A stretch of DNA of 64,000 nt, taken from contig JAJEDN010000079.1 in the NCBI GenBank assembly GCA_022821495.1, forward strand, positions 26,410 through 90,409, in the 5' to 3' direction. The notes under the pieces were generated by a model. That model saw nothing but the letters and a program-made list of their open reading frames with translations, made no database searches and was not told the DNA's origin. Source of the DNA: Candidatus Poribacteria bacterium (GTDB taxonomy: Bacteria > Poribacteria > WGA-4E > WGA-3G). Positions 43,709 to 52,324 of the stretch are shown here, piece by piece. Each line of letters opens with the position of its first letter. Position 1 is the first letter of the stretch. A program made the position numbers and the translations under genes.

Positions 43709-44785
43709 ATGGCAAATCAGACATATCGAGTCGGAATCATCGGTTGTGGGGGGATGGGTAAGTCCCATTCCAGGTCATGGGGTAAGCACCCGAACGCAGA
43801 AATTGTCGCAGCGATGGACATCTTTGAAGAAGCCGCGAAAAGTGTCGCAGACGAGTACAATATCCCGGCTACCTATACCGATGTTGATGAAATGTTAGCA
43901 AAAGAGGATTTGGACATCGTCAGTATCACAACATGGCAGGGACCGCGGGCGGAAGCTACGGTCGCGGCGGCAAAAGCAGGCGTGAAAGGCATTATCGGTG
44001 AGAAGCCGATGGCTGCTTCACTTGGACAAGCCGACGCTATGATCGCTGCCTGTGAAGCAAACGATGTTAAACTTATCATCGGACACCAAGGTCGATATTC
44101 CACAGCAAATATAGAGACGCGCAGACTCGTCGCCGCGGGTGCGATTGGCGAGCCAACAACTGTCCACCATACTGCTAAAAGGCACGCTGGACTGTTGAAT
44201 ACAGGCACACACGCAATTGATGGGTGGCGTTTCATTTTGTCTGACCCTGAAACTTTATGGGTGATCGGACAGACCTCTCGGACAACCGATCGATGGGAAC
44301 GCCGTACGATCTGTGAAGACCTCTGTATGGGGTTAGTCTGCTTTGAAGGTGGGGCACGCGGTATCTACGAAGGCGACTTGCCAGAACCGAATGTCTCAAT
44401 GCCAAGAATTGCTGGTACAGAAGGGCAGATTCGGAACGGACCTGACGGAACAATTTTACTCCAAAATGGGGATGCACAGGGCTGGCAAACCATCACACCA
44501 CCACCGGAACCCAAGAACCAATTTCAGGAACTGATTGAGTGGATCGAGGGCGACATTTCTGACCATCGTGGCAGTGGCATTCAAGCTCGGTACACGCTTG
44601 AAATCATGATGGCTATCTACGAATCGTTGCGCATCAAGGATGTCGTCACTATGCCGCTGGAAACGAAAGAATTGCCGCTCGAACTCATGGTCAACGACGG
44701 CACGCTACCTGTTCTTGAAGAGGGACGCTACGATCTGCGCAGACCGTTTGACGGGCAAACGTGGAAAAAGCCTAAAAGAAACTAA
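43709..44785 (+). CDS. Gfo/Idh/MocA family NAD(P)-dependent oxidoreductase
   Basis: 358 residues. ATG 43709 is chosen because AAGGAG lies 9 bases upstream; the in-frame ATG at 43700 would have that site too close. The N-terminal Rossmann domain shows YRVGIIGCGGMGKSHSRSWG and GEKPMAASLGQADAMI with the EKP lysine. The C-terminal domain shows NTGTHAIDGWRF. It is divergent from the enolase-superfamily gene and probably acts in the same sugar or sugar-acid pathway. It is related in fold but not closely similar to the oxidoreductase at 1408. Confidence 0.9.
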   Translation: MANQTYRVGIIGCGGMGKSHSRSWGKHPNAEIVAAMDIFEEAAKSVADEYNIPATYTDVDEMLAKEDLDIVSITTWQGPRAEATVAAAKAGVKGIIGEKPMAASLGQADAMIAACEANDVKLIIGHQGRYSTANIETRRLVAAGAIGEPTTVHHTAKRHAGLLNTGTHAIDGWRFILSDPETLWVIGQTSRTTDRWERRTICEDLCMGLVCFEGGARGIYEGDLPEPNVSMPRIAGTEGQIRNGPDGTILLQNGDAQGWQTITPPPEPKNQFQELIEWIEGDISDHRGSGIQARYTLEIMMAIYESLRIKDVVTMPLETKELPLELMVNDGTLPVLEEGRYDLRRPFDGQTWKKPKRN

Positions 44786-44843
44786 GTAACTGACATCGCT
44801 TGGTGCTGCCGGACGGACTTGATTGCTGCAAAGGAGAAAATGG

Positions 44844-45311
44844 ATGGAGAAAAAGGGTAGACGTTCATTTTTAGAAATTACGACTGCCTTTATCGGGGGA
44901 GTATTGAGCCTCGCCGCTGGTATTCCCCTTATCGGATTCGCGATTTCACCCGCCTTCAAAAAAGGCGAATCGAAATGGGTCGATTTGGGTCTCGCTGACC
45001 GGCTTAAAAACAGCCGTTTTAAAAAGGTGGACTATACCTTCACAGCAAAGGACGGCTGGGTCAAAGCAACGAAAAAACGCTCTGTCTACGTGACGGACGC
45101 TGGCAACGGAGAGTGGCGCGTCTTTTCGCGGATCTGTTCACATCTCGGTTGTCTCGTCCGGTGGGATGAAAGTAAAGAAGCGTTTCTCTGCCCCTGTCAC
45201 GGTGCGATATTCGATAAGACGGGTGCTGTTATTGCCGGTCCACCGCCGGACCCCTTGCAGAAACTCGAAACTAAAGTCGAAGCGGGTATCTTATACGTGA
45301 AGGAGTCCTAA
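44844..45311 (+). CDS. Rieske iron-sulfur protein (bc/b6f-type complex)
   Basis: 155 residues, complete. ATG 44844 has AAAGGAG upstream. An N-terminal membrane anchor (ITTAFIGGVLSLAAGIPLIG) is preceded by RRSF, consistent with a Tat-like signal anchor. The 2Fe-2S ligand motifs C-S-H-L-G-C and C-P-C-H-G are present in standard order, so the cluster should form. The stop overlaps the cytochrome b start by one base. Together they form the core of a quinol oxidase complex; no cytochrome c1 or c gene follows here. Confidence 0.94.
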   Translation: MEKKGRRSFLEITTAFIGGVLSLAAGIPLIGFAISPAFKKGESKWVDLGLADRLKNSRFKKVDYTFTAKDGWVKATKKRSVYVTDAGNGEWRVFSRICSHLGCLVRWDESKEAFLCPCHGAIFDKTGAVIAGPPPDPLQKLETKVEAGILYVKES

Positions 45312-46519
45312 TGCGTTACGCTGGGATAAAGCAATTTCTGAACGAGCGTCTCCCATTAGAGGCACTGGACACACACCTCCGCAAACCGCTGCCGAAACAC
45401 ATCAATCTGCTTTTCTCGCTCGGCAGCTTAGCGATGTTTCTGCTCCTATTACAAGCAGCGACCGGGGCATTTCTTGCGTTCTACTACTCGCCTTCACCGG
45501 AACACGCACATAACGCTGTAACCTATATCAGTGAAGAGGTCCCGTTCGGTGCGTTCGTGCGCGGTTTGCACCACTGGGGTGCAAGCGCGATGGTCATTAT
45601 CGTTGTTCTGCACCTACTCCGTGTTGTGCTGTATAGTTCATACAAAGCCCCGCGTGAACTCACTTGGATTTTCGGCGTGCTACTCCTCTTAATTGTCCTC
45701 GGTTTCGGGTTCACAGGCTACCTGTTGCCGTGGGACGAAAAGGCGTATTGGGCAACGGTCGTCGGTGTGGAAATCGCCAGTACTGCACCCGGATTAGGCG
45801 ATTTTGTTGCGAAAGTGATGCGTGGTGGCTCGGAAATCGGTGCGGTGACGTTGTCGCGGTTTTACGCGCTTCATACGATTTGGCTGCCATGGTTAGCCTT
45901 CGGATTGGTTGGTGTGCATCTCTTTTTCGTTAGGTATTACGGTTCTTCAGGCACTCCGAAAAATACACCAGAGGAGATGAAAACAGGAAAACCATTTTAT
46001 CCGCATCAGGTATTTGAAGATGTTGTTGGCATGCTGATCCTGTTTGTAATCCTGGCAGCTGTCGCCCTATTCGTTCCCGTTCCGCTTGAAGATGTCGCCG
46101 ATCCGACGAATGCGGATTACGATCCGCGCCCTGAATGGTATTTCCTGTTTCTGTTCCAACTCCTAAAATACTTTCAAGGTCCCTTTGAAATCATCGGGAC
46201 GTTTGTGATTCCGACAGTCGGCATGCTGCTGCTCCTATTCCTCCCGTTCATAGACCGAAGCGAGCGCGCTGTCCTCTGGAAACGACCCATTGCTCTCACA
46301 GTTACAAGCCTCTGTGTTGTTGGGATTGTGGTGTTGACGATCCTCGGTGGCACTTCAAAGAAACTTGAAACGGCGGATGCTGCCCTACAGGAGACCTCAC
46401 AACCGACAGAGCAAACCCAAGAGACTGCTGAAACAGAAGAAATTGAAGAAGGCGAAGCGGTGTTTGACTTCCAGCTCACTGAGGAAGAGATTGAAGGTGC
46501 GAAAGCAGTGGAAGAATGA
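45311..46519 (+). CDS. Cytochrome b subunit, fused b6/subunit IV type
   Basis: 402 residues. Haem ligands: HHWGASAMVIIVVLH in the second helix and HTIWLPWLAFGLVGVH in the fourth, the latter with the 15-residue spacing typical of cytochrome b6. The quinol-site motif PEWYF is present (DPRPEWYFLFLFQLLKYF). The C-terminal helices correspond to subunit IV, so it is a full-length fusion. An acidic tail rich in Glu (EEIEEGEAVFDFQLTEEEI) follows the last helix. It is the membrane core that passes electrons from quinol to the Rieske protein encoded upstream. Confidence 0.94.
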   Translation: MRYAGIKQFLNERLPLEALDTHLRKPLPKHINLLFSLGSLAMFLLLLQAATGAFLAFYYSPSPEHAHNAVTYISEEVPFGAFVRGLHHWGASAMVIIVVLHLLRVVLYSSYKAPRELTWIFGVLLLLIVLGFGFTGYLLPWDEKAYWATVVGVEIASTAPGLGDFVAKVMRGGSEIGAVTLSRFYALHTIWLPWLAFGLVGVHLFFVRYYGSSGTPKNTPEEMKTGKPFYPHQVFEDVVGMLILFVILAAVALFVPVPLEDVADPTNADYDPRPEWYFLFLFQLLKYFQGPFEIIGTFVIPTVGMLLLLFLPFIDRSERAVLWKRPIALTVTSLCVVGIVVLTILGGTSKKLETADAALQETSQPTEQTQETAETEEIEEGEAVFDFQLTEEEIEGAKAVEE

Positions 46520-47925
46520 AAAACCGCAATTTGGAAGCACAATTCTCACTCTTTCCTGTAGACCCAGCGTCTGAAGTTTCACCAGACGACGCGGCATCTG
46601 ATGGTACGGAGTTAGTTTCGTTCCGAGAGTTAGTCCCCGAAATCAGTGATACCGGCTACCTGACGCACGCCATTTATGCCTATCCCGCGAAATTCATTCC
46701 GCAGATTGTTCGTTATGCGATTAACACCTACACAAAGGAAGGGGATTGGATCGTCGATCCGTTCGCTGGTTCAGGAACAGTAGGTGTTGAGGCGTATCTA
46801 TGCAAACGCAACGCTGTTTTACTCGACCTGAATCTCCTTTTGAATCACATTATGCCCCTTAAGGTTTATCGGGGTAAAGAGATATTGTCGGAAGCGAGTT
46901 TGTCTAAACTTTTAGCGGATATGCGAGAAAGTAATGAACAGTTCACACCTGCTTGGTCGAATGTTACCTATTGGTACGCCCCTGAAATTTTGGAAGTCTT
47001 ATCGCAATATTGGGGTTTCATCAACAGTAGAGATGATGGAATCTACGCCGCTATTATTAAAGCAGCGTTGTTGAAGGTGGGAAAACGCTTTTCCTATACA
47101 GAAGATAGGACTCCCAAACTTGCCAGATCCAAGCGAAAGTTGAACGCTATAGAAGCATTGCTTAAGGAGAATTGGAGAGAGCAGTTAGATGAGATGCTTC
47201 AGCGTCTCTCCTTGAAGACGTTAAGAGACTTGAACGACTTTATAGTGTACACACAGCAGCATCACATTGAAGATTTGGGACAGGTTGAATTTCATGGAGG
47301 TGTTGATTCGTCGGATATCGCCGTGCCGCGAGTATGCGACGCGCTCATAACATCGCCGCCATATCTTCAGGCCCAGGAATATATCCGCTCTACGAAGATG
47401 GACCTGTTCTGGTTGGGACACACCGAGGCAGAGGTGCAAGCGTTATCACGGCTTGAAATCCCGTACCGGAAGGCAGATCGGGTGATTCAGACGGAAACGT
47501 TGGATAAAGTTCGAGAGACGCTCACACGAGATGATCTCCGAAAACGGCTCGATTCTTATTTCTGCCACACGGTCAACGCGCTTGAAAATTCGATGAACCA
47601 ACTGAAACCGAACGCAGCAGCCTGTATTTTTGTCGGCAATCCACGGATTGACGGTATAACGGTCGAAATATGGCGGATATTGATGGAGTATTTTACAGAA
47701 CGTGGATGGACGTTTGAGAAGGTCTATGAAGATCGGATTAAAACGCGGAAGTTATTCGGCGCGCGAAAAAATAAAAACCCGGATGGGATGAAGTCGGAAT
47801 TTCTGCTGGTCTTAAGGAAAAAGGCTATCTGTCAAACAGCTGCTCAGCCGTCTGAACCTCTTCTTCAAGATGCGGCTGATTCTTTGCCCGCTCCAAAAAC
47901 GTCTCCAAGTAGCGACGCATCATAA
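46516..47925 (+). CDS. Orphan DNA methyltransferase with TSPPY motif
   Basis: 469 residues. The SAM motif DPFAGSGTVGVEA is near residue 82 and the catalytic TSPPY (CDALITSPPYLQAQEYIRS) is near residue 280. Motif I preceding motif IV differs from the usual N4-cytosine order, which suggests an alpha/gamma-like layout. The intervening region of about 190 residues is helical and may hold target recognition. The start (ATGA) overlaps the cytochrome b stop. No restriction endonuclease is adjacent, so it is probably an orphan or regulatory methylase. Its last 34 codons lie antisense to the 3' end of the TPR gene. Confidence 0.85.
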   Translation: MKNRNLEAQFSLFPVDPASEVSPDDAASDGTELVSFRELVPEISDTGYLTHAIYAYPAKFIPQIVRYAINTYTKEGDWIVDPFAGSGTVGVEAYLCKRNAVLLDLNLLLNHIMPLKVYRGKEILSEASLSKLLADMRESNEQFTPAWSNVTYWYAPEILEVLSQYWGFINSRDDGIYAAIIKAALLKVGKRFSYTEDRTPKLARSKRKLNAIEALLKENWREQLDEMLQRLSLKTLRDLNDFIVYTQQHHIEDLGQVEFHGGVDSSDIAVPRVCDALITSPPYLQAQEYIRSTKMDLFWLGHTEAEVQALSRLEIPYRKADRVIQTETLDKVRETLTRDDLRKRLDSYFCHTVNALENSMNQLKPNAAACIFVGNPRIDGITVEIWRILMEYFTERGWTFEKVYEDRIKTRKLFGARKNKNPDGMKSEFLLVLRKKAICQTAAQPSEPLLQDAADSLPAPKTSPSSDAS

Positions 47926-48772
47926 GCGGATCGCCATTTTTTTTGTATACTTGTGCGAGGCGGTAGTATGCCTCTGCATCACTGTCATCAAGAGATAACC
48001 CTTTTTCGTAGGATTGGATTGCGCGGAGGAACTGTCCGTTCTCTTCGTAAGCGAGACCGACATTAAAATAGACATCCGCGTCGCCTTCTTCGATTTCGAG
48101 GGCTGATTCATAATACTGAATCGCTTCCTGATACATATCGCGGTTGAGGTAGGCATCAGCGAGGTTGTAATGGGCATCAACAAAGGTTGGATCCGATTCG
48201 ATTGCGCTGCGGTAGGCGGTGAATGCCTCATCAAATCGCTCTGTCATATTGTAGGCATAGCCGAGGTTGTTATAGAAGGCGGGGTTCTCTGGGGACAACT
48301 CAAGCGCAGCTTGGAACATCTCAATCGCAAGCACATATAAACGGAGGTCGGTATAAACTAAGCCGAGATTGTTATAGGCATGCTCGTGTTTATCGTTAAG
48401 CGCGATAGCGTTTTGAAACGACTCGATCGCTTTTTCGGACTCACCCAACTCACGATAGATTTTACCGAGTTGAAGATGTCCTTCCGCATCCGTCGGGTTG
48501 AGTGCCTGTCCCATTCTGAGTTTTAAGGCATCACGTTGCAGCTCACGCTTCTGTTGCTGCTCTGGATCCGGAGACGTACACCCAAACAGGCAGATCCCTA
48601 AAAGTACTATCAGAGGTAAAAAGTTGTAAAAGCGAGAAAAGAAAAAATTGGAACCAAGGAAGGATGAAAAGAACTTGGTCGGAAAGATGGAAGGCTCTTG
48701 GTCGGAAGGATAGGAAGGCTCTACCGCCCAACCTTCCACTCTTCCACTCTTCCAATCCTTCGTCCCTTGCAA
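47825..48772 (-). CDS. TPR-repeat lipoprotein
   Basis: About 315 residues. The 3' part is a solid array of TPR units (GHLQLGKIYRELGESEKAIE, HAYNNLGLVYTDLRLYVLAI and four to five more). The N-terminus holds PLIVLLGICLFGC, a lipobox with Cys, so it is probably an outer or inner membrane lipoprotein. The start is unclear: no ATG lies between the repeat element and the lipobox. TTG 48772 has GGAAG 8 bases upstream and is chosen; GTG 48739 is another option. A longer frame to 49063 would overlap the divergent amidohydrolase gene and is rejected. The 3' end overlaps the methyltransferase by 101 bases. Confidence 0.8.
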   Translation of the reverse strand: MQGTKDWKSGRVEGWAVEPSYPSDQEPSIFPTKFFSSFLGSNFFFSRFYNFLPLIVLLGICLFGCTSPDPEQQQKRELQRDALKLRMGQALNPTDAEGHLQLGKIYRELGESEKAIESFQNAIALNDKHEHAYNNLGLVYTDLRLYVLAIEMFQAALELSPENPAFYNNLGYAYNMTERFDEAFTAYRSAIESDPTFVDAHYNLADAYLNRDMYQEAIQYYESALEIEEGDADVYFNVGLAYEENGQFLRAIQSYEKGLSLDDSDAEAYYRLAQVYKKNGDPLMMRRYLETFLERAKNQPHLEEEVQTAEQLFDR

Positions 48773-48795
48773 TTTACAAACTTCCAAACTTTCAC
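48640..48795. repeat. Purine-arm/pyrimidine-arm dispersed repeat, copy 4
   Basis: GGAAGGATG, GGAAAGATGGAAGG and GGATAGGAAGG blocks on the left and CCTTCCACTCTTCCACTCTT on the right. It covers the 5' region and start of the TPR lipoprotein gene. Confidence 0.6.
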
Positions 48796-48823
48796 ATACT
48801 TGCAAAATTTCTGAGGAATATCT

Positions 48824-49660
48824 ATGATTATTGATACACATACACATTTCTACGATCCGACACGACCTGAAGGTGTGCCGTGGCCCAACCCTAACGATGA
48901 AGTCCTTTATCGACGGGTGATGCCAGACGATTTCAAAACCCTGGCTGTCCCCGAAGGTGCGACCGGTACCGTTGTCGTTGAAGCAAGTAAATGGCTTGAG
49001 GATAACCAGTGGATCCTCGACCTCGCTGTAGAGGAACCTTTTATTGTAGGGTTCGTCGGACATTTAGAACCCGACGATCCCGATTTTGAAAATAACTTGA
49101 ACCGGTTTTCTGCAAATCCACTTTTCCGTGGAATACGTCTCGGCGGTGGACATCTGCGATCTATCGGTGACACGACTTTCATGGCGAATATTGAGAAATT
49201 AGCGGCAAAATCACTCACCTTGGATTTATTGATTAATCCCGATATGCTATCAACACTGCCAGCACTGGTGGAACATACGCCAGAGATGCGGATTGTCATC
49301 AACCATATTGCCGGGGTACGCATATCAGAAGCACCACCCGATCCGGGTTGGGTCTCCGCTATCCAAGAAGTGGCACGCTATCCGAATATCTATTGCAAAG
49401 TATCGGGATTGGTAGAACACACCGGACAAACGCCTGCCCCGACAGATGTTGCTTACTACACCCCCACGGTAGATGTACTATGGGATGCATTTGGTGAAGA
49501 TAAGCTCATCTATGGGAGCAACTGGCCCGTTTCAGAACGTTTCGCGCCGTATAAAGTCGTGCAACAGATTGTGACGGACTACTTCAGCGCGAAAGGTGAT
49601 GCGGTTAAAGAAAAGTTCTTCTGGCAAAACGCCAAAGCAGCGTATCGGTTAACCCTTTAA
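48824..49660 (+). CDS. Amidohydrolase family (type 2) metal-dependent hydrolase
   Basis: 278 residues, TIM-barrel amidohydrolase. ATG 48824 has GAGGAATATCT upstream. The metal motif H-x-H is at residues 6 and 8 (IIDTHTHFYDPTRP), further His in INHIAGV, and the C-terminal YGSNWPVSE corresponds to the usual GSDWP, here with Asn at the Asp position. It resembles lactonases and 2-pyrone-4,6-dicarboxylate hydrolase-like enzymes. Asn in place of the catalytic Asp is worth noting. Located among sugar-acid genes, a lactonase role would be plausible. Confidence 0.85.
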   Translation: MIIDTHTHFYDPTRPEGVPWPNPNDEVLYRRVMPDDFKTLAVPEGATGTVVVEASKWLEDNQWILDLAVEEPFIVGFVGHLEPDDPDFENNLNRFSANPLFRGIRLGGGHLRSIGDTTFMANIEKLAAKSLTLDLLINPDMLSTLPALVEHTPEMRIVINHIAGVRISEAPPDPGWVSAIQEVARYPNIYCKVSGLVEHTGQTPAPTDVAYYTPTVDVLWDAFGEDKLIYGSNWPVSERFAPYKVVQQIVTDYFSAKGDAVKEKFFWQNAKAAYRLTL

Positions 49661-49683
49661 GCATCCACAGGGGAGCTAAACAC

Positions 49684-49875
49684 TTAGTGGTTTTGCGGTG
49701 GGGCGGGCGGAGGCTCCGTAAATTTCTCTCCACGCGCCTCAGCTTCCATCCTGCGGCGATTCCATTCCGCGACCTCTCGGTAAACTTCTGCTTTGCCTTC
49801 TGCTTTGGCTTCCGCGCTGACTTGGGCTTTAAGTTCTCGCTCTCTTTTGAGAGTGTCTCTAATACGTTGAAACAT
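49684..49875 (-). CDS. Small charged hypothetical protein
   Basis: 63 residues. GAGGAGG lies 11 bases before ATG 49875, which supports translation. The sequence is a charged helix rich in Ala, Lys and Glu (LKRERELKAQVSAEAKAEGK), then WNRRRMEAEARG and a proline tail (EPPPAPPQNH). It looks like a predicted coiled coil without known domain. No function assigned. Confidence 0.6.
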   Translation of the reverse strand: MFQRIRDTLKRERELKAQVSAEAKAEGKAEVYREVAEWNRRRMEAEARGEKFTEPPPAPPQNH

Positions 49876-49900
49876 AATGTCAATTGCCTCCTCAAATGCA

Positions 49901-50470
49901 TTATGCTACCCAGCGAATAAACTCACCAGCAGGTTGCCGTTTCGGTTCTTTGATTTCTTCGGGGTAGCCGGTATAGAAGAAGCCGATGATGTACTCTTGC
50001 GACGCATCGATGCCTAACAGTTGATACGTCTGCTCTTCCAGTGTGATCCTACCGGTGCTCCATTGCATCCCAACCCCAACATCCCATGCGGCGAGTTGGA
50101 CGTTTTGCATTGCACAACAAGCGGCGGCGTAATCTTCGCGTTGGCGTTGTTCGTCGCCTTCCTGTATGCATGACACAGCGATAATCGTCGGCTTAGACAT
50201 AAATTTCTCGTAAGCCAGTTCACCGATTTTGGCGAGATTTTCGGCATCAACGTGGTCGGGTGTATCCTCCATCTTAATTTCGCGGTATCGGTCTGCAAGA
50301 ATCAACTTTGTCTCTTTACCGATCACAGTGAAACGCCACGGTTCGGTGATATGATGGTTGGGTGCCCATATTCCGAAGCTGAAAACCTGTTCGATGACAT
50401 CGTTTGGTATCGGTTCCGGTTTGAACTTAAAAATGGTGCGTCGTGAAAGAATTGCGTCTTTAACATCCAT
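49901..50470 (-). CDS. Nitroreductase family protein
   Basis: 189 residues. ATG 50470 has AGGAGG upstream. Motifs of the FMN-binding nitroreductase fold: SRRTIFKFKPEPIPNDVIEQ, FGIWAPNHHITEPWRFTVIG and the C-terminal GFFYTGYPEEIKEPKR. These enzymes are usually cytoplasmic homodimers that reduce nitro compounds, quinones or related substrates with NAD(P)H. The small gene at 49684 follows on the same strand with 25 bases between. The actual substrate is unknown. Confidence 0.9.
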   Translation of the reverse strand: MDVKDAILSRRTIFKFKPEPIPNDVIEQVFSFGIWAPNHHITEPWRFTVIGKETKLILADRYREIKMEDTPDHVDAENLAKIGELAYEKFMSKPTIIAVSCIQEGDEQRQREDYAAACCAMQNVQLAAWDVGVGMQWSTGRITLEEQTYQLLGIDASQEYIIGFFYTGYPEEIKEPKRQPAGEFIRWVA

Positions 50471-50560
50471 TATGTTGTATCCTCCTTATTGGATTTAATT
50501 ATACTGTATTGGGTGGTTAATTGCAAATTGCTGGTTTCCCTGCAATTCCTCAATCCGACA

Positions 50561-51184
50561 CTAACGTGCTACGGACTTCACACAACGGAATCCACGAGCG
50601 TTGTTCGTGATTTTTGGCGTGAACCTTGTGCGATCGGAAACTCGCACAAACTTGGCGTTACTTGCCCAAGAGCCGCCGCGTAATACACGGACGGTTTTAA
50701 CGTTTGTCCAATCGGATAAGATATTATCCATAGTTCCACCGGCAAGTGGATTATGACTTGGAGAAATCGCGTAAAATTCGGGATTGTATTCATCAAGGCA
50801 CCATTCCCAGACGTTGCCTGCCATATCGTATAAGCCGCTTGCGCCCGGAGGATACGTTCCGACGGGTGTCGTATCGCCGACATTTTCACCATAGTTTGCT
50901 GTGTCGGCATTCATGGCACTCCAATGCCAAGAACCGCGTGCTGCGCACTCCCATTCTGCTTCTGTCGGCAAGCGTTTCCCGCGCCACTCTGCATAAGCCA
51001 TTGCTGCGTACCAGCTGACATAAACAACGGGGTGGTTGCCTTTGTCCGGCGGGTAATCATTTCCATTCCAATGCTTGAGATAATCTCCGTCGTGGTATTT
51101 TTTGGGGATACGATTTTTCTGCCACTGTGGGTTGGCATCAATAAATTCCTTATATTGTGCGTTTGTGGTTTCGTATTTGTCCAT
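50561..51184 (-). pseudogene. FGE-sulfatase (SUMF1-like) domain protein, N-terminally truncated
   Basis: The frame encodes most of a SUMF1-like domain: MDKYETTNAQYKEFI, NHPVVYVSWYAAMAYAEWRG, LPTEAEWECAARG, LYDMAGNVWEWCLDEYNPEF, VLRGGSWASNA and GFRCVKSV. Upstream in the same frame 17 more family-like residues (ETDEKPQHNVHLDAFY) continue to a stop at about 51240 with no start codon. The usual N-terminal PAGEFxMG segment is missing, so the gene is probably truncated or frameshifted. The position of the active-site CxxxxC pair reads VRVSDRTRF without cysteines, so it should not make formylglycine even if translated. A signal-peptide frame directly upstream may be its displaced start. Confidence 0.65.
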
Positions 51185-51224
51185 ATAGAACGCATCAAGG
51201 TGGACGTTGTGCTGTGGCTTCTCA

Positions 51225-51410
51225 TCAGTTTCCTTCTCCGCTTAACCACGTAACAACGAAGGTAATTTTGGTGAGTGCTTCTTCCAAAGGCATCCCTAAT
51301 TTAACAAAGTCTTCAGCAGATTCTTCTTTAACTTGCAGCTGTTGTGCATCGACAACCTGCTGGCTCAAGGCTAATATCAGTAGACAGAAAATAGTACAAA
51401 AGGTCTTCAT
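51225..51410 (-). CDS. Short secreted peptide or displaced 5' end of the FGE-like gene
   Basis: 61 residues from ATG 51410 with GGAA upstream. A clear signal peptide (TFCTIFCLLILALSQQVVDA) is followed by EESAEDFVKLGMPLEEALT and a stop. It overlaps the start of the SUMF1-like frame in another register. It may be an intact small protein or the original secretion signal separated from the domain by a frameshift near 51230. Confidence 0.4.
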   Translation of the reverse strand: MKTFCTIFCLLILALSQQVVDAQQLQVKEESAEDFVKLGMPLEEALTKITFVVTWLSGEGN

Positions 51411-51437
51411 AGTTTTTCCATTGTATTAGATGGCTAC

Positions 51438-51508
51438 GGCATACGGCGTATGCCTGCTACTATAACGGCTACGGCACACAGCGCGGGCCTGATCGGGATT
51501 ACAAATCC
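51438..51508. repeat. Two short hairpins of the dispersed CTAC family
   Basis: GGCATAC-ggc-GTATGCC followed by TGCTACTA (51438-51454), and GGATT-aca-AATCC followed by TGCCTACAA (51496-51508), between the small secreted frame and the prepilin peptidase gene. Confidence 0.5.
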
Positions 51509-51517
51509 TGCCTACAA

Positions 51518-52321
51518 TCAATTCCATCCAACGAACTGCAAGTACATACGCCAGAGGGTATCTCCCCATAAAAGGACAAGCACAGCAGCACCCGCAAGAA
51601 AGGGACCATACGGGATCGGACTTTGCCGATCTTTTATACCAGAGATAATGAGGACAGTCCCCACAATCGCACCACTGAACGCAGAGAACGCTATTACCAT
51701 AGCGAGTTCGGGCCACGCGCCGAGGAACAATCCGTTAAGTGCCATCAGTTTAATGTCCCCACCGCCCATCGCTTTTTTTCGTAAGACCGCGCTCCCAATC
51801 ACGGCAATCAACCATAACACTCCGCCACCGGCAACGGCACCGATCAGGCGTATCAGGAGATACCAGACATCAGCGCGTTGATACGCAATTCCACAGACAA
51901 TACCGAAACCGAGAATCAATCCCGTCAGGATGAGGACGTTCGGAATGATATAGTGTTGCGCATCAATGACGGAGATCGGTAGTAAGACTGTGATGAAAGC
52001 AAGTGCGAGCAGAAAGTCGAGGGTTAACCCAAAATAATAGTATAGAAAGAGGTAAAATCCCGCTGTTGTCAGTTCAACCAAAGGATACAGCACGGAAATC
52101 GGCGTACGGCAATGCCGACACTTTCCCTGCAAAATCAGGTAACTCAAGAGTGGGATATTGTCGTAGGCACTTATCGGTTCACTACATGCAGGACAAAAAG
52201 AGCGACGTGGTGAATGGATAGAAATATCTGAACGGGGAATTCGGTAGATACAGACATTCAGGAAACTGCCAACCGCCAAACCCAAGAGGCAAATGAGCAC
52301 GGGTATCCAGATTTCAAGCAC
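51518..52321 (-). CDS. Prepilin peptidase (A24 aspartic, PilD/GspO type)
   Basis: 267 residues with about eight membrane spans. Two zinc-type CxxC pairs (FCPACSEPISAYDNIP and CRHCRTPIS) lie in the first cytoplasmic loop after GSFLNVCIYRIPR. The two catalytic aspartates are in ISVIDAQHYIIPN and MGGGDIKLMA. All key residues are present, so it should cleave and methylate type IV prepilins or pseudopilins. It is immediately downstream (3 bases) of a pseudopilin-like gene, a likely substrate. Type IV pilus or type II secretion genes must lie elsewhere. Confidence 0.93.
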   Translation of the reverse strand: MLEIWIPVLICLLGLAVGSFLNVCIYRIPRSDISIHSPRRSFCPACSEPISAYDNIPLLSYLILQGKCRHCRTPISVLYPLVELTTAGFYLFLYYYFGLTLDFLLALAFITVLLPISVIDAQHYIIPNVLILTGLILGFGIVCGIAYQRADVWYLLIRLIGAVAGGGVLWLIAVIGSAVLRKKAMGGGDIKLMALNGLFLGAWPELAMVIAFSAFSGAIVGTVLIISGIKDRQSPIPYGPFLAGAAVLVLLWGDTLWRMYLQFVGWN

Positions 52322-52324
52322 GGG

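Noticed and set aside
47825..49063. A longer 412-residue version of the TPR protein starting at 49063
   Set aside because: It would overlap the divergent amidohydrolase gene by 240 bases, and the extra residues do not resemble a protein N-terminus; the TTG at 48772 with GGAAG fits better.
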